The position numbers were made by a program, and so were the translations under genes. This document shows positions 31,358 through 40,841 of a DNA stretch of 64,000 nt, piece after piece (the stretch's first letter is position 1; every line of letters begins with the position of its first letter). Location: assembly GCA_025024175.1 (NCBI GenBank), contig QCXZ01000003.1, positions 36,666,257-36,730,256 of the forward strand. The letters are read 5' to 3'. The notes under the pieces are model-generated. The model had not been told where the DNA came from and did not search any database. It was given only the letters and a program-made list of their open reading frames with translations. Origin of the DNA: Rhyzopertha dominica (taxonomy: Eukaryota; Arthropoda; Insecta; Coleoptera; Bostrichidae).

Positions 31358-32603
31358 ACCGGGTGTTCACGCTAATAGTCTACAATAGCTAATTTTTTTA
31401 TTTGAAATTTTAGAGTAGTGGTTTAAATGGGGAAGTTTCTTAATTTTTTGAGAAGAATTTTATGGTGTTTACAAAGAAACAATTGAACGTCAACTGCCAG
31501 AGTTATTGACTACAAGTTTGTTATTCGATTGGGCACATTGAATTAAACAAAAAAGTATTAAGATACCAATACCCTATCTTCATTTGTTTTTGAGATATTC
31601 CGGGTAGAATGATCTGTGTTCACGCTAACAGTCTACAATAGCTAACTTTTTTATTTAAAATTTTAGAGTAGTTGTTTAAATGGGGGAGTTTCTTCATTTT
31701 TTGAGAATAATTTTATGGTGTTTACAAAAAAACAATTGAACGTCAACGGTCATGGATATTGACTACAAGTTGGTTATTTTAAATAGAGCGACCCTATTTT
31801 TTCTAGCGCATTCGATTGGGCACATTGAATTAAACAAAAAAGTACTAAGATACCAATACCCTATCTTCATTTGTTTTTGAGATATTCCGGGTAGAACAGT
31901 TTACAGTAGATAACTTTTTTATTTGAAATCGTAGAATGATGTTCAATTGTTTTTTTTTGTAAACTCCCCCATTTGAATCACTACTCTAAAATTTCAAATA
32001 AAAAAGTTAGCTATTGTAGACTGTTGGCGTGAACACAGATCATTCTACCCGGAATATCTCAAACACAAATGAAGATAGGGTATTGGTATCTTAATACTTT
32101 TTTGTTCAATTCAATGTGCCTAATCGAATGCGCTAGAAGAAATAGGGTCGTTCTATTTAAAATGAGAAACTTGTAGTAAATATCTCTGACAGTTGACGTT
32201 CAATTGTTTTTTGTAGACAGCATAAAATTCTTCTCAAAGAATGAGAAACTTTCCCATTTAATTCAAATCACTACTCTAAAATTTCAAATAAAGTTAGCTA
32301 TTGTAGACTGTTAGCGTGAACACAAATCATTTTACTCGGAATATCTCAAAAACAAATGAAGATAGGGTATTGGTATCTTAGTACTTTTTTGTTTAATTCA
32401 GTGTGCCCAATCGAATGCGCTAGAAAAAATAGGGTCGTTCTATTTAAAATAACAAACTTGTAATTAATAACTCTGACAGTTGACGTTTAATTGTTTCTTT
32501 GTAAACACCATAAAATTCTCGCAAATTAAGAAATTAAGAAACTTCCCAATTTAAACCACTACTAAAAAGTAATGAGCTGTAGTAAACAAACTAACGCTTA
32601 TTG
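31358..32603. repeat. Foldback array: two direct units facing two inverted units
   Basis: A unit of roughly 250-300 bp beginning GTTCACGCTAA.AGTCTACAAT and ending TGAGATATTCCGGGTAGAA occurs at about 31364-31614 and 31617-31896. It then recurs reverse-complemented at about 31950-32240 and 32270-32603. The symmetry axis is near 31945. The left outer end is CCGGGTGTTCACGC. There is no ORF. It could form a 600-bp hairpin. Confidence 0.75.
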
Positions 32604-32788
32604 GAGATATATAATTCTTTTATTATATTCCTCATTAATGTCTCGGCATTCATCTAAAAGAAAACGTATGAACATTCTCGAACAAAATTAGCTTGACTTT
32701 TATTAATGAATTATACCTTTGTTCTCCTCTTCTTCTTCTTCTTTTTCTCCTTCTTTATTCAGTACACGGTCCTGTTTTTAAACTTCGA

Positions 32789-33453
32789 TTATGCGGCACT
32801 CTTGGAATGCTGACGTCCAGCTCTCATACTACCTCTTCGGCGGTCTACCTGTTGCCTTCTTTTGGTTGGCCTGGCTTCTTTGATGATTTTGACTAGCCGG
32901 TCTAGCCGATCGTCAGCCGTTTTGTCGACGTGGTCTCTCCATCCTCTTCTTCTGCCTCTAACCCATATTACCACATCTTCTACTACTCACTATTATCTTA
33001 TATTGTTTCGCTGATGATCGCACAACTTGTAGCCACTTACTGTTCGCAATATTCTCATCTCGGCTGTACGGAGTAGGTGTTTAGTAACTTTTATTTCAGT
33101 TCTCGTTTCCGCAGGTCTTACGCCTGTTTTATATATTCTTGTTTTGCTTTTGATTAACATATGGTTATTCCTCCATATGATGTCTCTTAAAAAGCTCGCT
33201 ATCACAGTGGCCTTTGTCACCTTGCCTTTTACTTCCTATTGCTGGTAATGTTGGCGCCTAGGTATTTAGAGCTCATGACCTGATTAACTGTCTGGTTGTA
33301 GATGGCTATCTTATATCGCATTGGTTCTTTTGGACATGTGAGGGTTTCAGTTTTCTTTACTGATGCAGTCATGTTAAATTTCTTTGCTATAAGCTCAAAT
33401 TTATACAGCATACTCTGCAAATCGTCCATGAATAAGTTAAACGGGATTGCCAC
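32789..33453 (-). pseudogene. RTE-like non-LTR RT C-terminus, fossil
   Basis: Three minus-strand frames in series give the post-catalytic part of an RTE-like polymerase. DDLQSMLYKFELIAKKFNMT and VMSSKYLGANITS (33430-33235) come first, then LRDIIWRNNHM and KSKTRIYKTGVRPAETRTE and LLRTAEMRILRTVSGYKL (33190-33010), then RRGWRDHVDK and DDRLDRL (32950-32890). In the family these are the YLG block, thumb and C-terminal zinc-ribbon-like region. The catalytic FADD is not preserved. At least two frame breaks. It abuts the foldback array. Confidence 0.7.
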
Positions 33454-33465
33454 ATAGCTGCATTA

Positions 33466-33590
33466 AAGGGAACTACTTCCTAAAGGAAGAAACTGTAATC
33501 TAACAAGTTAGCATGCACCTGCACACCTGTACACCAACCTGACAGCATGCCCCCATGGCACTGTTTGCTGACGGGCAAGAACCGACATAA
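33466..33590. repeat. Dispersed repeat R1, copy 2
   Basis: Second copy of the block at 21584-21750, in the same orientation. It ends directly at the next hammerhead repeat copy. Confidence 0.6.
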
Positions 33591-33592
33591 AT

Positions 33593-33690
33593 AAAAATGC
33601 ATGTCTATGTTATGCGGTCTGTACCGCAACCAACTACAGATAGATCTATTTCGCTGTCATTACAGCTCATCAGTATAATATATAATAATA
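33593..33690 (-). repeat. Hammerhead-bearing repeat, truncated copy
   Basis: Shares AAAATGCATGTCTATG, ACCGCAACCAACTACAGATA and the core with the palindrome copies. It is truncated on the upstream side, where (TATTAT)n begins immediately before the core. Confidence 0.75.
33635..33677 (-). ncRNA. Type I hammerhead ribozyme core, dispersed copy
   Basis: On the minus strand: CTGATGA (33667-33673), stem II GCTGT/ACAGC with loop AATG, GAAA, palindromic TAGATCTA, then UC. Stem I is short (TATA/TGTA, one G-U), and the outer 13-bp helix has lost its upstream strand. All core positions are intact. Confidence 0.75.
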
Positions 33691-34570
33691 ATAAGGTAGC
33701 TGTTTCTTTAAAATAAGCTTATGTCTTAAATACCTAGGATGGATTACCGGAGACAAAATAAGGAAGTGGTACTGCACTAATCTGTGCATTTTTTACCAGG
33801 ATATGACACTCTACTTACGTGAGATGTGATCGTACCTTCGTAAGCTGAAAACAAATTTCAGGCAATTGTTTTGAATTCTGTTGGATTCTATTTTTCATAC
33901 GCATGTCTAGGAAGAAATATTACACCATGTTACAGCAATTAAGAATAGGTAAAACAAAGGTTTCGATCAATTTCTTCCCTAATTTAAAGTTTAAAATAAA
34001 TCTGTTACCATACAATATCCTGTGCCTCAAATATGTTTTCTGTAACAAATTTTTAAGGTACCCCGGCTCTGCAGACGTCAGCAGAGAATTTGTCATTATG
34101 AGAAACCAAATACTGTAAGGGAGCGACATCCACCGGCATACCGTGAAAGCCGATGAACGTGTCCCAACAAAATGTCTGGATTGCTAATGCGTCTAGAAGA
34201 GAACTTCAACAAGCACTATCTTGGCGATATACTGCACAGGTTCCGATCTATTAGATATCTTCAGCTCGGCTATAGCCCCAATGCAGACAACACAGCACTA
34301 GATTTGGAGCCTCTCCAATCAAAACAATCGATTGTAACGATTGCTGAAACATCTCGAGAGATTTCTGGTTTTCATTCGAATGGTTCCAAGCAGGCAGTAG
34401 GGAATGCTTCACGCCTCAGCACCATATACTTATTAACAGAATATACCGCTCACATCCACTTCTTTCAATGTGTAAGCTTGGAAGCCCGCATCTCAAGTGA
34501 GAGGAAGAAATATCTTTTGTCCTTATTGATATTCGCCTGCATTAAAGTGCATGAATTATGTGCTCTAAAA
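33691..34570. other. Non-coding; repeat R2 copy 1 at about 34155-34290
   Basis: The segment at 34155-34290 (GTCTGGATTGCTAATGCGTC, CTATCTTGGCGATATACTG, TAGCCCCAATGCAGAC) recurs diverged at 41140-41370, on the far side of the Bel/Pao element. The ORF at 34172-34633 runs through it into the LTR and is not a gene. Confidence 0.5.
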
Positions 34571-34575
34571 CACCT

Positions 34576-34841
34576 TGTTGAGTTCAAAATGTTTATGTTT
34601 ATTTCTGTTACCGTGCGATGGCGCTGTGTATAGTCGTGAACTTTCGTGCAACCTAACCTAACCTGCAACGAAAAAAAGATGATGGACGCAAGCGACAAGT
34701 CCAAGCGCACGCAGTTTCTCGTTTCTCCACGTAACATAAAATTTCACGTTGTAAACGTCTCGGCCATCAATTATACAGTCCACATCCAATAAACCAATAA
34801 ACAATATTGGTTGCATATCATTTCAAAAACCCGAAACAACA
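34576..34841 (+). repeat. 5' LTR of Bel/Pao element
   Basis: TGTTG...CAACA termini. It contains an AATAAACCAATAAACAAT stretch near its 3' end, a plausible polyadenylation signal region, and the CCTAACCTAACC run. Confidence 0.9.
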
Positions 34842-34847
34842 TAAAGT

Positions 34848-34865
34848 TGGTCCAAAACGAACCGG
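34848..34865 (+). promoter_or_regulatory. Putative primer binding site
   Basis: TGGTCCAAAACGAACC lies six bases after the 5' LTR and starts with TGG, complementary to a tRNA CCA end. I could not name the tRNA. Confidence 0.4.
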
Positions 34866-35137
34866 ATTGGCAGCAACACGGCAGATATCGTCAGCTGCAA
34901 GTCCACGTGCAGTGAAGTGAAATCGGAAAAACACGCAACACGAAATCATCACGAAACCACGAAGCATCCACGACGAAACTCCTCGGTGAGTCCTTTCCAA
35001 TTTCATTTTCCCGATTAACAAGCACGTCTCGATCTCGTAAGTTTTCATTGTTTATAATTTATTTCGCGCGTATCGTAATCGCGGGTGCGAGCTTTGTTGA
35101 CTTAACGCGTAAACGTAAAATCACATTCATACGTTTT

Positions 35138-36880
35138 ATGGAACAAACAGATCACGACGAAATCAAAAAACTAAAATTTGATCGCGGCATAATAAAAGCA
35201 AAATTAACCAGACTCGAAACATTTCTAAACATAATCGAAAATCGAGAAAACATTGAGCAAATAAGAACTCGTTTGGAAGCAATTGAACAAGAATTCAAAA
35301 ATTTTGATATTATACAGACCCGTCTGGAATACCTTGATGAGAGCGAAGTGGTTGAAAGGGATTCATTAGAAAACAAATTTTACGAAGTTATCGCGGAAGC
35401 AAAAAGATGCGTTCAAGTATCAGAAGCCAAACTTGGCAGCACAGCGCTCACAGCAACACCGACAACATCGAACGTTCAAACGGTTCCAGTAACGGAAAAC
35501 AAATTCACGAAATTACCCGATATCGAACTACCAAACTTTCACGGTACGTATGAAACATGGATGAGTTTTTTTGACATTTTTAAATCGGTTGTTCACAAAC
35601 GTACGGATCTTTCCGACATCCAAAAATTTCTATATTTAAAAGCGTGTTGTAAAGACGATGCGTTACGATTGATAGATTCGATAAAAGTTACGTCCGAAAA
35701 TTACACAACGGCAGTAGAACTGTTACGAAAACGTTTTGAGAATAAACGAGCGATTATTAACCACCACGTCAACGGTCTGTTATTCAAGTTACCAGATGTT
35801 TCTAAAGAATCGCCGGGTTCTTTGCGAAAATTGGTAGATACAGTAAACCAGCATGTAAAATCGTTAGCAAAGCTAGAGTTACCCACAGATCATTGGGATG
35901 CTTTACTAATTCCTTTAATAGTTAAAAAACTCGATTTATTTACCCGTCGTGAGTGGGAAAGTAAGCAAACGAGCAACGATCTCCCGAAATTATCGCAATT
36001 AATGGAATTTCTAACCAAAAAATGTGTCACGTTAGAAGTTTTGTTCTCGGAAATAAATGTGAAGTCGCATTCTAGTAATGTAAAAGGACATAACGTGTCA
36101 AATAAGCAGTTTAGTAGCAAAATTTCGACGGTTAAATCATTGCAGCAATCATATGCCTTAACGAATACATATATTTGTCCAACCTGTCAGGGAAAACACT
36201 TTATTTATCAATGTCCCGAATTTGAAAAACGACCACTAGACGAAAAATACAAGGAAGTGCGTAAACTTAAGTTATGTAGCAATTGTTTGCGCTCCGGACA
36301 TGGCGTACAAGTATGCAAATCGCGGCATTGTAAGAAATGTAACTTAAAACATAACACGCTGTTACATGAAGACAAAAATCGGTCAACTGATCAGAGCATA
36401 AACAGCGCAAATAACTCTGCATCAACTTCCGAATCTTCAACAGATATCGCTACACATTCGACAAATTTTCATCTTTTAAATACAAAAATTCACGAATCAG
36501 AACAAATCGCATTGTCACACGCCAGTATTCAGCTAAATCAAGTTTTGTTGTCAACAGCCACGATTTTAATCAAAGATCGTGGAGGAAGATATCACGAATG
36601 CACTGCTTTATTAGACGGTGGAAGTCAATCTAATTTGATTTCAAAAAGGTTATGCCAAAAACTCGACTTAGACCTAGAAGATTTCTTGTTACCGTTAGCA
36701 GGAATAAACAAAAACGTAACACACATAACAAACAAAGTTTCAGTAACAATAAAATCTCGTTGTACACCATATCAGGTTCAATTATCGTGTTTAGTATTAC
36801 AGGTCATAACAGAGAACTTACCTCTCATAGGTTTTGACAAAAAAATGCCTTCAATATCCCATAGATATCCCATTAGCTGA
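35138..36880 (+). CDS. Bel/Pao Gag and start of protease
   Basis: I chose the ATG at 35138 (MEQTDHDEIKKLKFD) over the one at 35048, because the upstream part looks like leader. A coiled-coil-like charged N-terminus leads into the DUF1759 Gag domain (KLPDIELPNFHGTYETW, FFDIFKSVVH). Zinc knuckles follow (CPTCQGKHFIYQCP and CSNCLRSGHGVQVC, then CKSRHCKKC), and then an aspartic-protease-type block ALLDGGSQSNLIS (DUF1758), with DGG in the DTG/DSG position. Gag packages element RNA and the protease matures the polyprotein. The frame ends prematurely in the DUF1758 region at 36880. The downstream protein resumes in another frame beginning before that stop, next to a seven-A run at about 36840-36846. 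Confidence 0.85.
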   Translation: MEQTDHDEIKKLKFDRGIIKAKLTRLETFLNIIENRENIEQIRTRLEAIEQEFKNFDIIQTRLEYLDESEVVERDSLENKFYEVIAEAKRCVQVSEAKLGSTALTATPTTSNVQTVPVTENKFTKLPDIELPNFHGTYETWMSFFDIFKSVVHKRTDLSDIQKFLYLKACCKDDALRLIDSIKVTSENYTTAVELLRKRFENKRAIINHHVNGLLFKLPDVSKESPGSLRKLVDTVNQHVKSLAKLELPTDHWDALLIPLIVKKLDLFTRREWESKQTSNDLPKLSQLMEFLTKKCVTLEVLFSEINVKSHSSNVKGHNVSNKQFSSKISTVKSLQQSYALTNTYICPTCQGKHFIYQCPEFEKRPLDEKYKEVRKLKLCSNCLRSGHGVQVCKSRHCKKCNLKHNTLLHEDKNRSTDQSINSANNSASTSESSTDIATHSTNFHLLNTKIHESEQIALSHASIQLNQVLLSTATILIKDRGGRYHECTALLDGGSQSNLISKRLCQKLDLDLEDFLLPLAGINKNVTHITNKVSVTIKSRCTPYQVQLSCLVLQVITENLPLIGFDKKMPSISHRYPIS

Positions 36881-39455
36881 TGACAGTTTTAATGAACCCA
36901 AGTCTATCGACATACTATTAGGTGCTGAAATATTCTATGATCTTTTAGAAGGCGAAAAAATCATTTTAGGAAAAAATAACCCTACTCTACACAAAACAAA
37001 ACTCGGATGGATATTTACAGGAGTTATTAAACTTCACGGTAATTCGCGACACTCTAAAACAGTATGCAACTTAACGACAAAAATTAGCCACGAATCGTTA
37101 AATCAAACTATGCAGCGCTTTTGGCAATTAGAGGAAATCCCTCAAAATCACATACTAAATCAAGAAGAACAATTATGCGAAAATTATTTTCAGCAAACCA
37201 CGACCCGTTCTGAAGATGGTAAATTTGTAGTTCGATTGCCATTCAAAGAAAACTTTCAAGAATTACTCGGAGAATCACAGTCTTGTTGTATCCAAAGATT
37301 TCGCGGTTTAGAAAATCGGTTATCGAACAATGAAAGTTTAAAAAATGATTATCATAACTTCATGCAAGAATACGAAGCTTTACATCACATGTCTTCAAAA
37401 TTTGATTTATACTCGTTTTCACCGGAAGAAAAAGAATCATACTTTTTACCCCATCACGCAGTTATTAAACATAGTAGCATGACCACTAAATGCAGAGTTG
37501 TATTTGATGGTTCAGCCAGAACTTCAACAGGCTATTCATTAAATGATCTTTTAGCAGTAGGCCCTCTCGTACAAGACGACTTATTTTCTATTGTCACGCG
37601 AATGCGATTAAGAAAATATGTATTAAACGCAGACATAAAAATGATGTACAGACAAATATGGCTACATCCAAACGACCGCAAATATCAGTTGATTTTGTGG
37701 AGATTCAATTCAGATCAACCAATTAAAATATACGAACTAAACACAGTAACGTATGGACATTCCAGTTCTCCATATTTAGCCACAAGGTGTCTCAAACATC
37801 TCGCAGAAATTAATGCAAACACGTATCCACAAACCAGTCACATTCTGGAAAAATCATTCTACATGGACGATCTGCTAACTAGTGTAGATTCAATTCCGGA
37901 AGCGTTAGAAGTATACCACGAAATAACAAGCGTACTGAATACCGCAGGTTTTCAATTACGTAAATGGTCTTCAAACAGTCGCGAAATTTTGAATCATATT
38001 GTTAACGACAACGCAAATCTCGAAGGTGAACAAAATCTTATTCTTATTCACGATCGTAAGGAACTAAAAACTTTAGGCCTTATGTGGAATTCGGAAGACG
38101 ATACTTTAAATTACACAATCAAATTCATAGACAATCCTACAGTAATCACGAAACGGACAGTTTTATCGGCAATATCGCAATTATTCGACCCGTTAGGATT
38201 AGTCGGAGCAGCGGTAATAAGAGCGAAAATTCTTATGCAACAAATTTGGAAAAGTTCTCTCGATTGGGACGATCTATTAACAGGAGAATTGTTACTGCAA
38301 TGGGAAACATTTTCTTCTCAGTTACACGCTTTAAATTCAGTAAAAATTCCACGTCACGTAGTATGCGAAAATCCTGTACAAGTAGAATTAGTCGGATTCT
38401 GCGACGCTTCGGAAAAGGCGTACGGAGTATGTATTTATCTCGTATCAACAGACACTAACGGTCAAAAATATAGTAACTTGTTGTGTGCTAAATCCAAAGT
38501 CGCGCCACTCAAAAAAATAACGTTACCTCGTTTAGAATTACTAGCAGCAGTTCTGTTAGCTCGTTTAATGACAACTATTCGAAATACAATTGATATTACC
38601 ATTGATGCAACTAAACTTTATTCAGATTCAACAATTGTTTTATCATGGCTTCGAATAGACCCGAGCACATTAAAAACATTCGTCGCGAATCGTGTTACAT
38701 TAATATTAGAATTAACACATATCGAAGAATGGAATCATGTCAAGAGTGAGTTTAACGCAGCGGATATTATATCACGAGGTATAAATCCTTCAGAATTGTT
38801 TGATTGCAATATCTGGTGGCACGGACCAGAATTTCTGATTCAAATTCACGAAGCAAACGACTTTATCATGGAAGAGTTTTCAACTGAAAGTTTACCAGAA
38901 GTCAAAATTCATAGCGTCTCGTTAGCAACATCCAAAACAGACAATTTTCTAAGCAATCTGATCACAAAGTTCTCGACCTTAAACAAACTACAGCGCGTAG
39001 TAGCTTACGTTTGTCGTTTTACACATCGATTAATTTCCAAACAATCAATTACCTCCGCAATTCTGAATGTAGATGAATTAGAACGAGCACTTTTAGTGTT
39101 AATCAAATTTGTTCAACGCGAAGCTTTTAGCTCCGAAATTTCCGCATTACAACAATCACGTAACATTAAAAATCATAGCAAAATAATTAATCTAAACCCG
39201 TTCATAGACGAATCTGGCATTCTGAGAGTAGGTGGCAGACTTGCAAATTCAGACCTTCCTTATGACCAGAAACATCCCATAATTTTGCCCTATAAACATA
39301 AACTGACTTCATTAATTATACAGCACGAACACTTGAAGCATTTACACGCAGGAGTTCAAAATCTTCTATCTATATTGCGTTTAAGGTATTGGCCAATTAA
39401 GGGAAAAACATGGTCAAATCCGTTACACGTTCTTGCATTAGGTGTTATCGAGTAA
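36834..39455 (+). CDS. Bel/Pao reverse transcriptase, RNase H and integrase zinc domain
   Basis: It begins with the end of the DUF1758 region (IDILLGAEIFYDLL, KTKLGWIFTG). The Pao-type RT follows: HHAVIKHSSMTTKCRVVFDG, LNADIKMMYRQIWLHP, TYGHSSSPYLATRCL and the catalytic FYMDDLLTSV (about residue 343). RNase H follows with VGFCDASEKAYGV, LPRLELLAAVLLARL and KLYSDSTIVLSWL. The frame ends in the integrase N-terminal zinc region, with HEHLKHLHAGVQNLL giving the histidine pair. The ATG is not a true start; the protein is a continuation of Gag-Pro. The frame ends falsely at 39455 just after a five-A run near 39404, and the integrase resumes in another frame. About 870 codons are otherwise clean. 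Confidence 0.9.
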   Translation: MTKKCLQYPIDIPLADDSFNEPKSIDILLGAEIFYDLLEGEKIILGKNNPTLHKTKLGWIFTGVIKLHGNSRHSKTVCNLTTKISHESLNQTMQRFWQLEEIPQNHILNQEEQLCENYFQQTTTRSEDGKFVVRLPFKENFQELLGESQSCCIQRFRGLENRLSNNESLKNDYHNFMQEYEALHHMSSKFDLYSFSPEEKESYFLPHHAVIKHSSMTTKCRVVFDGSARTSTGYSLNDLLAVGPLVQDDLFSIVTRMRLRKYVLNADIKMMYRQIWLHPNDRKYQLILWRFNSDQPIKIYELNTVTYGHSSSPYLATRCLKHLAEINANTYPQTSHILEKSFYMDDLLTSVDSIPEALEVYHEITSVLNTAGFQLRKWSSNSREILNHIVNDNANLEGEQNLILIHDRKELKTLGLMWNSEDDTLNYTIKFIDNPTVITKRTVLSAISQLFDPLGLVGAAVIRAKILMQQIWKSSLDWDDLLTGELLLQWETFSSQLHALNSVKIPRHVVCENPVQVELVGFCDASEKAYGVCIYLVSTDTNGQKYSNLLCAKSKVAPLKKITLPRLELLAAVLLARLMTTIRNTIDITIDATKLYSDSTIVLSWLRIDPSTLKTFVANRVTLILELTHIEEWNHVKSEFNAADIISRGINPSELFDCNIWWHGPEFLIQIHEANDFIMEEFSTESLPEVKIHSVSLATSKTDNFLSNLITKFSTLNKLQRVVAYVCRFTHRLISKQSITSAILNVDELERALLVLIKFVQREAFSSEISALQQSRNIKNHSKIINLNPFIDESGILRVGGRLANSDLPYDQKHPIILPYKHKLTSLIIQHEHLKHLHAGVQNLLSILRLRYWPIKGKTWSNPLHVLALGVIE

Positions 39456-40033
39456 ACCCAAAACCAGCAACCCATATCATGGGAAATTTTCCACGAAATC
39501 GAGTTACCCCGGGTAGACCTTTTTTGAGATGCGGTATCGATTATGCAGGTCCTATTCTAGTGAAAGACGGATCATTAAGAACGAGCAAGGTACGTAAGTC
39601 ATATATATTAATTTTTGTCTGTTTCGCTGTGCGAGCTGTGCATATCGAACTTGTATTAGATTTAACCACAGATGGTTTTTTAAACGCACTCGAAAGGTTC
39701 ATATCCAGACGTGGTAAACCAACTGACATTTTTACCGACAACGGCTTGAATTTCGTCGGAGCCAGTAATCATTTTACTGAATTGTTCAAGTTGCTCTCTG
39801 ATAACAATCACAATCAAATCGTTTCTCAGTTTCTTGCAAAAGATATGATCAAATGGCATTTCATCCCTCCGAAGTCACCCCACATTGGCGATTTGTGGGA
39901 AGCAATGGTTAAGTGGACCAAGTATCATTTACGTCGAACTTTAGGTAATGCAACGGTTACATACGATGAAATGTATACTATCCTTACGCAGATTGAGGCA
40001 TGCTTATTCACGCCCATTAACGGCCTTGTCTGA
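39410..40033 (+). CDS. Bel/Pao integrase, zinc domain end and catalytic core
   Basis: It starts with the CIRCYR cysteine pair completing the HHCC zinc domain. Then comes the rve core: CGIDYAGPILVK (first aspartate), VRAVHIELVLDLTTDGFLNA, FTDNGLNFVGA (second aspartate) and PPKSPHIGDLWEAMVKWTK (glutamate; GD where GG is more usual). The core joins element ends to target DNA and fits the 5-bp duplication seen. The frame ends at 40033 in the QIEACLxSRPL block, where bases are missing relative to the family pattern. The rest continues in another frame. Confidence 0.85.
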   Translation: MVKSVTRSCIRCYRVNPKPATHIMGNFPRNRVTPGRPFLRCGIDYAGPILVKDGSLRTSKVRKSYILIFVCFAVRAVHIELVLDLTTDGFLNALERFISRRGKPTDIFTDNGLNFVGASNHFTELFKLLSDNNHNQIVSQFLAKDMIKWHFIPPKSPHIGDLWEAMVKWTKYHLRRTLGNATVTYDEMYTILTQIEACLFTPINGLV

Positions 40034-40433
40034 CGACCCAAACGATTTCCTACCCTTAACTCCGTCACATTTCCTTATTGGAGACTCTCTAGTTGCGACA
40101 CCCCAAGCTGACGTTGAAGACATGCCATGTAACAGGTTATCCCGATATCAGAGAATGCAACAACTCGTCCAACTGTTTTGGACACGTTGGTCTACGGAAT
40201 ATCTAGGTCAATTGCAGAAACGTTCGAAATGGCATCAGCATCAGATGTCCGATCTACATGTTGGATCTCTAGTCATTCTGATGGAGGATCACATACTTCG
40301 ATGGCCCATGGCACGCATCCTTGAACTTCACCCCGGTGTAGTGTCAGTGAAAACTGCTAATGGTGCGGTAGTGAAACGCTCGTTGCGGAAAATTTGCGCA
40401 CTACCTGAAGATAATGAACCTGACGAAGCCTGA
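39948..40433 (+). CDS. Bel/Pao integrase C-terminal domain (DUF5641)
   Basis: Family-like sequence begins at SRPLTALSDDPNDFLPLTPS (about 40015), so the first 20 or so codons are an artefact of the frame. Then LSRYQRMQQLVQLFWTRWS, GSLVILMEDHILRWPMARI and VVSVKTANGAVVKRS follow, the DUF5641 domain that ends Bel/Pao polyproteins. It stops naturally at 40431-40433, about 140 bp before the 3' LTR. Four Ns lie in and after the non-coding tail and the 3' LTR. Confidence 0.85.
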   Translation: MQRLHTMKCILSLRRLRHAYSRPLTALSDDPNDFLPLTPSHFLIGDSLVATPQADVEDMPCNRLSRYQRMQQLVQLFWTRWSTEYLGQLQKRSKWHQHQMSDLHVGSLVILMEDHILRWPMARILELHPGVVSVKTANGAVVKRSLRKICALPEDNEPDEA

Positions 40434-40554
40434 TTATGACATTNACTTTCAAGTTTAATGCTAATTATTTTCTTCTTTTTTTCATTTTTTGNATGTTGGT
40501 TCCTTTNTCTTTGTTCACTGTTTAGTTTGTAATGCTTTTGAAATGTACACATTT

Positions 40555-40570
40555 CAAGGTGGCCGGCGTA
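40555..40570 (+). promoter_or_regulatory. Polypurine-tract-like sequence before 3' LTR
   Basis: CAAGGTGGCCGGCGTA directly precedes the 3' LTR. It is only partly purine but occupies the plus-strand priming position. Confidence 0.4.
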
Positions 40571-40836
40571 TGTTGAGTTCAAAATGTTTATGTTTATTTC
40601 TGTTACCNTGCGATGGCGCTGTGTATAGTCGTGAACTTTCGTGCAACCTAACCTAACCTGCAACGAAAAAAAGATGATGGACGCAAGCGACAAGTCCAAG
40701 CGCACGCAGTTTCTCGTTTCTCCACGTAACATAAAATTTCACGTTGTAAACGTCTCGGCCATCAATTATACAGTTCACATCCAATAAACCAATAAACAAT
40801 ATTGGTTGCATATCATTTCAAAAACCCGAAACAACA
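40571..40836 (+). repeat. 3' LTR of Bel/Pao element
   Basis: Same length as the 5' LTR, one substitution and one N (40608). Followed directly by CACCT. Confidence 0.9.
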
Positions 40837-40841
40837 CACCT

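Larger units (their letters stand above)
34571..40841 (+). mobile_element. Complete Bel/Pao LTR retrotransposon with target-site duplication
   Basis: Two 266-bp LTRs (34576-34841, 40571-40836) begin TGTTG and end CAACA and are flanked by the 5-bp duplication CACCT (34571-34575, 40837-40841). They differ by one base (C34780 against T40775) plus one N, so insertion is recent. The interior carries gag, protease, RT, RNase H and integrase in Bel/Pao order, with no envelope gene (only about 140 bp between the last stop and the LTR). Three frame breaks divide the coding region. Confidence 0.9.

Noticed and set aside
34172..34633. 153-codon ORF as a gene
   Set aside because: It runs from dispersed repeat R2 into the Bel/Pao LTR; no motif.
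34648..34665. CCTAACCTAACC as a telomeric repeat
   Set aside because: Only two units, inside the LTR; present identically in the other LTR.
34465..34737. Minus-strand ORF repeated at 40328-40732 as a conserved gene pair
   Set aside because: The two share sequence only because both lie on the antisense strand of the two LTRs.
37000..37600. Envelope gene or third gene in the Bel/Pao element
   Set aside because: All space between LTRs is taken by gag-pol; only about 140 bp remain after the last stop.
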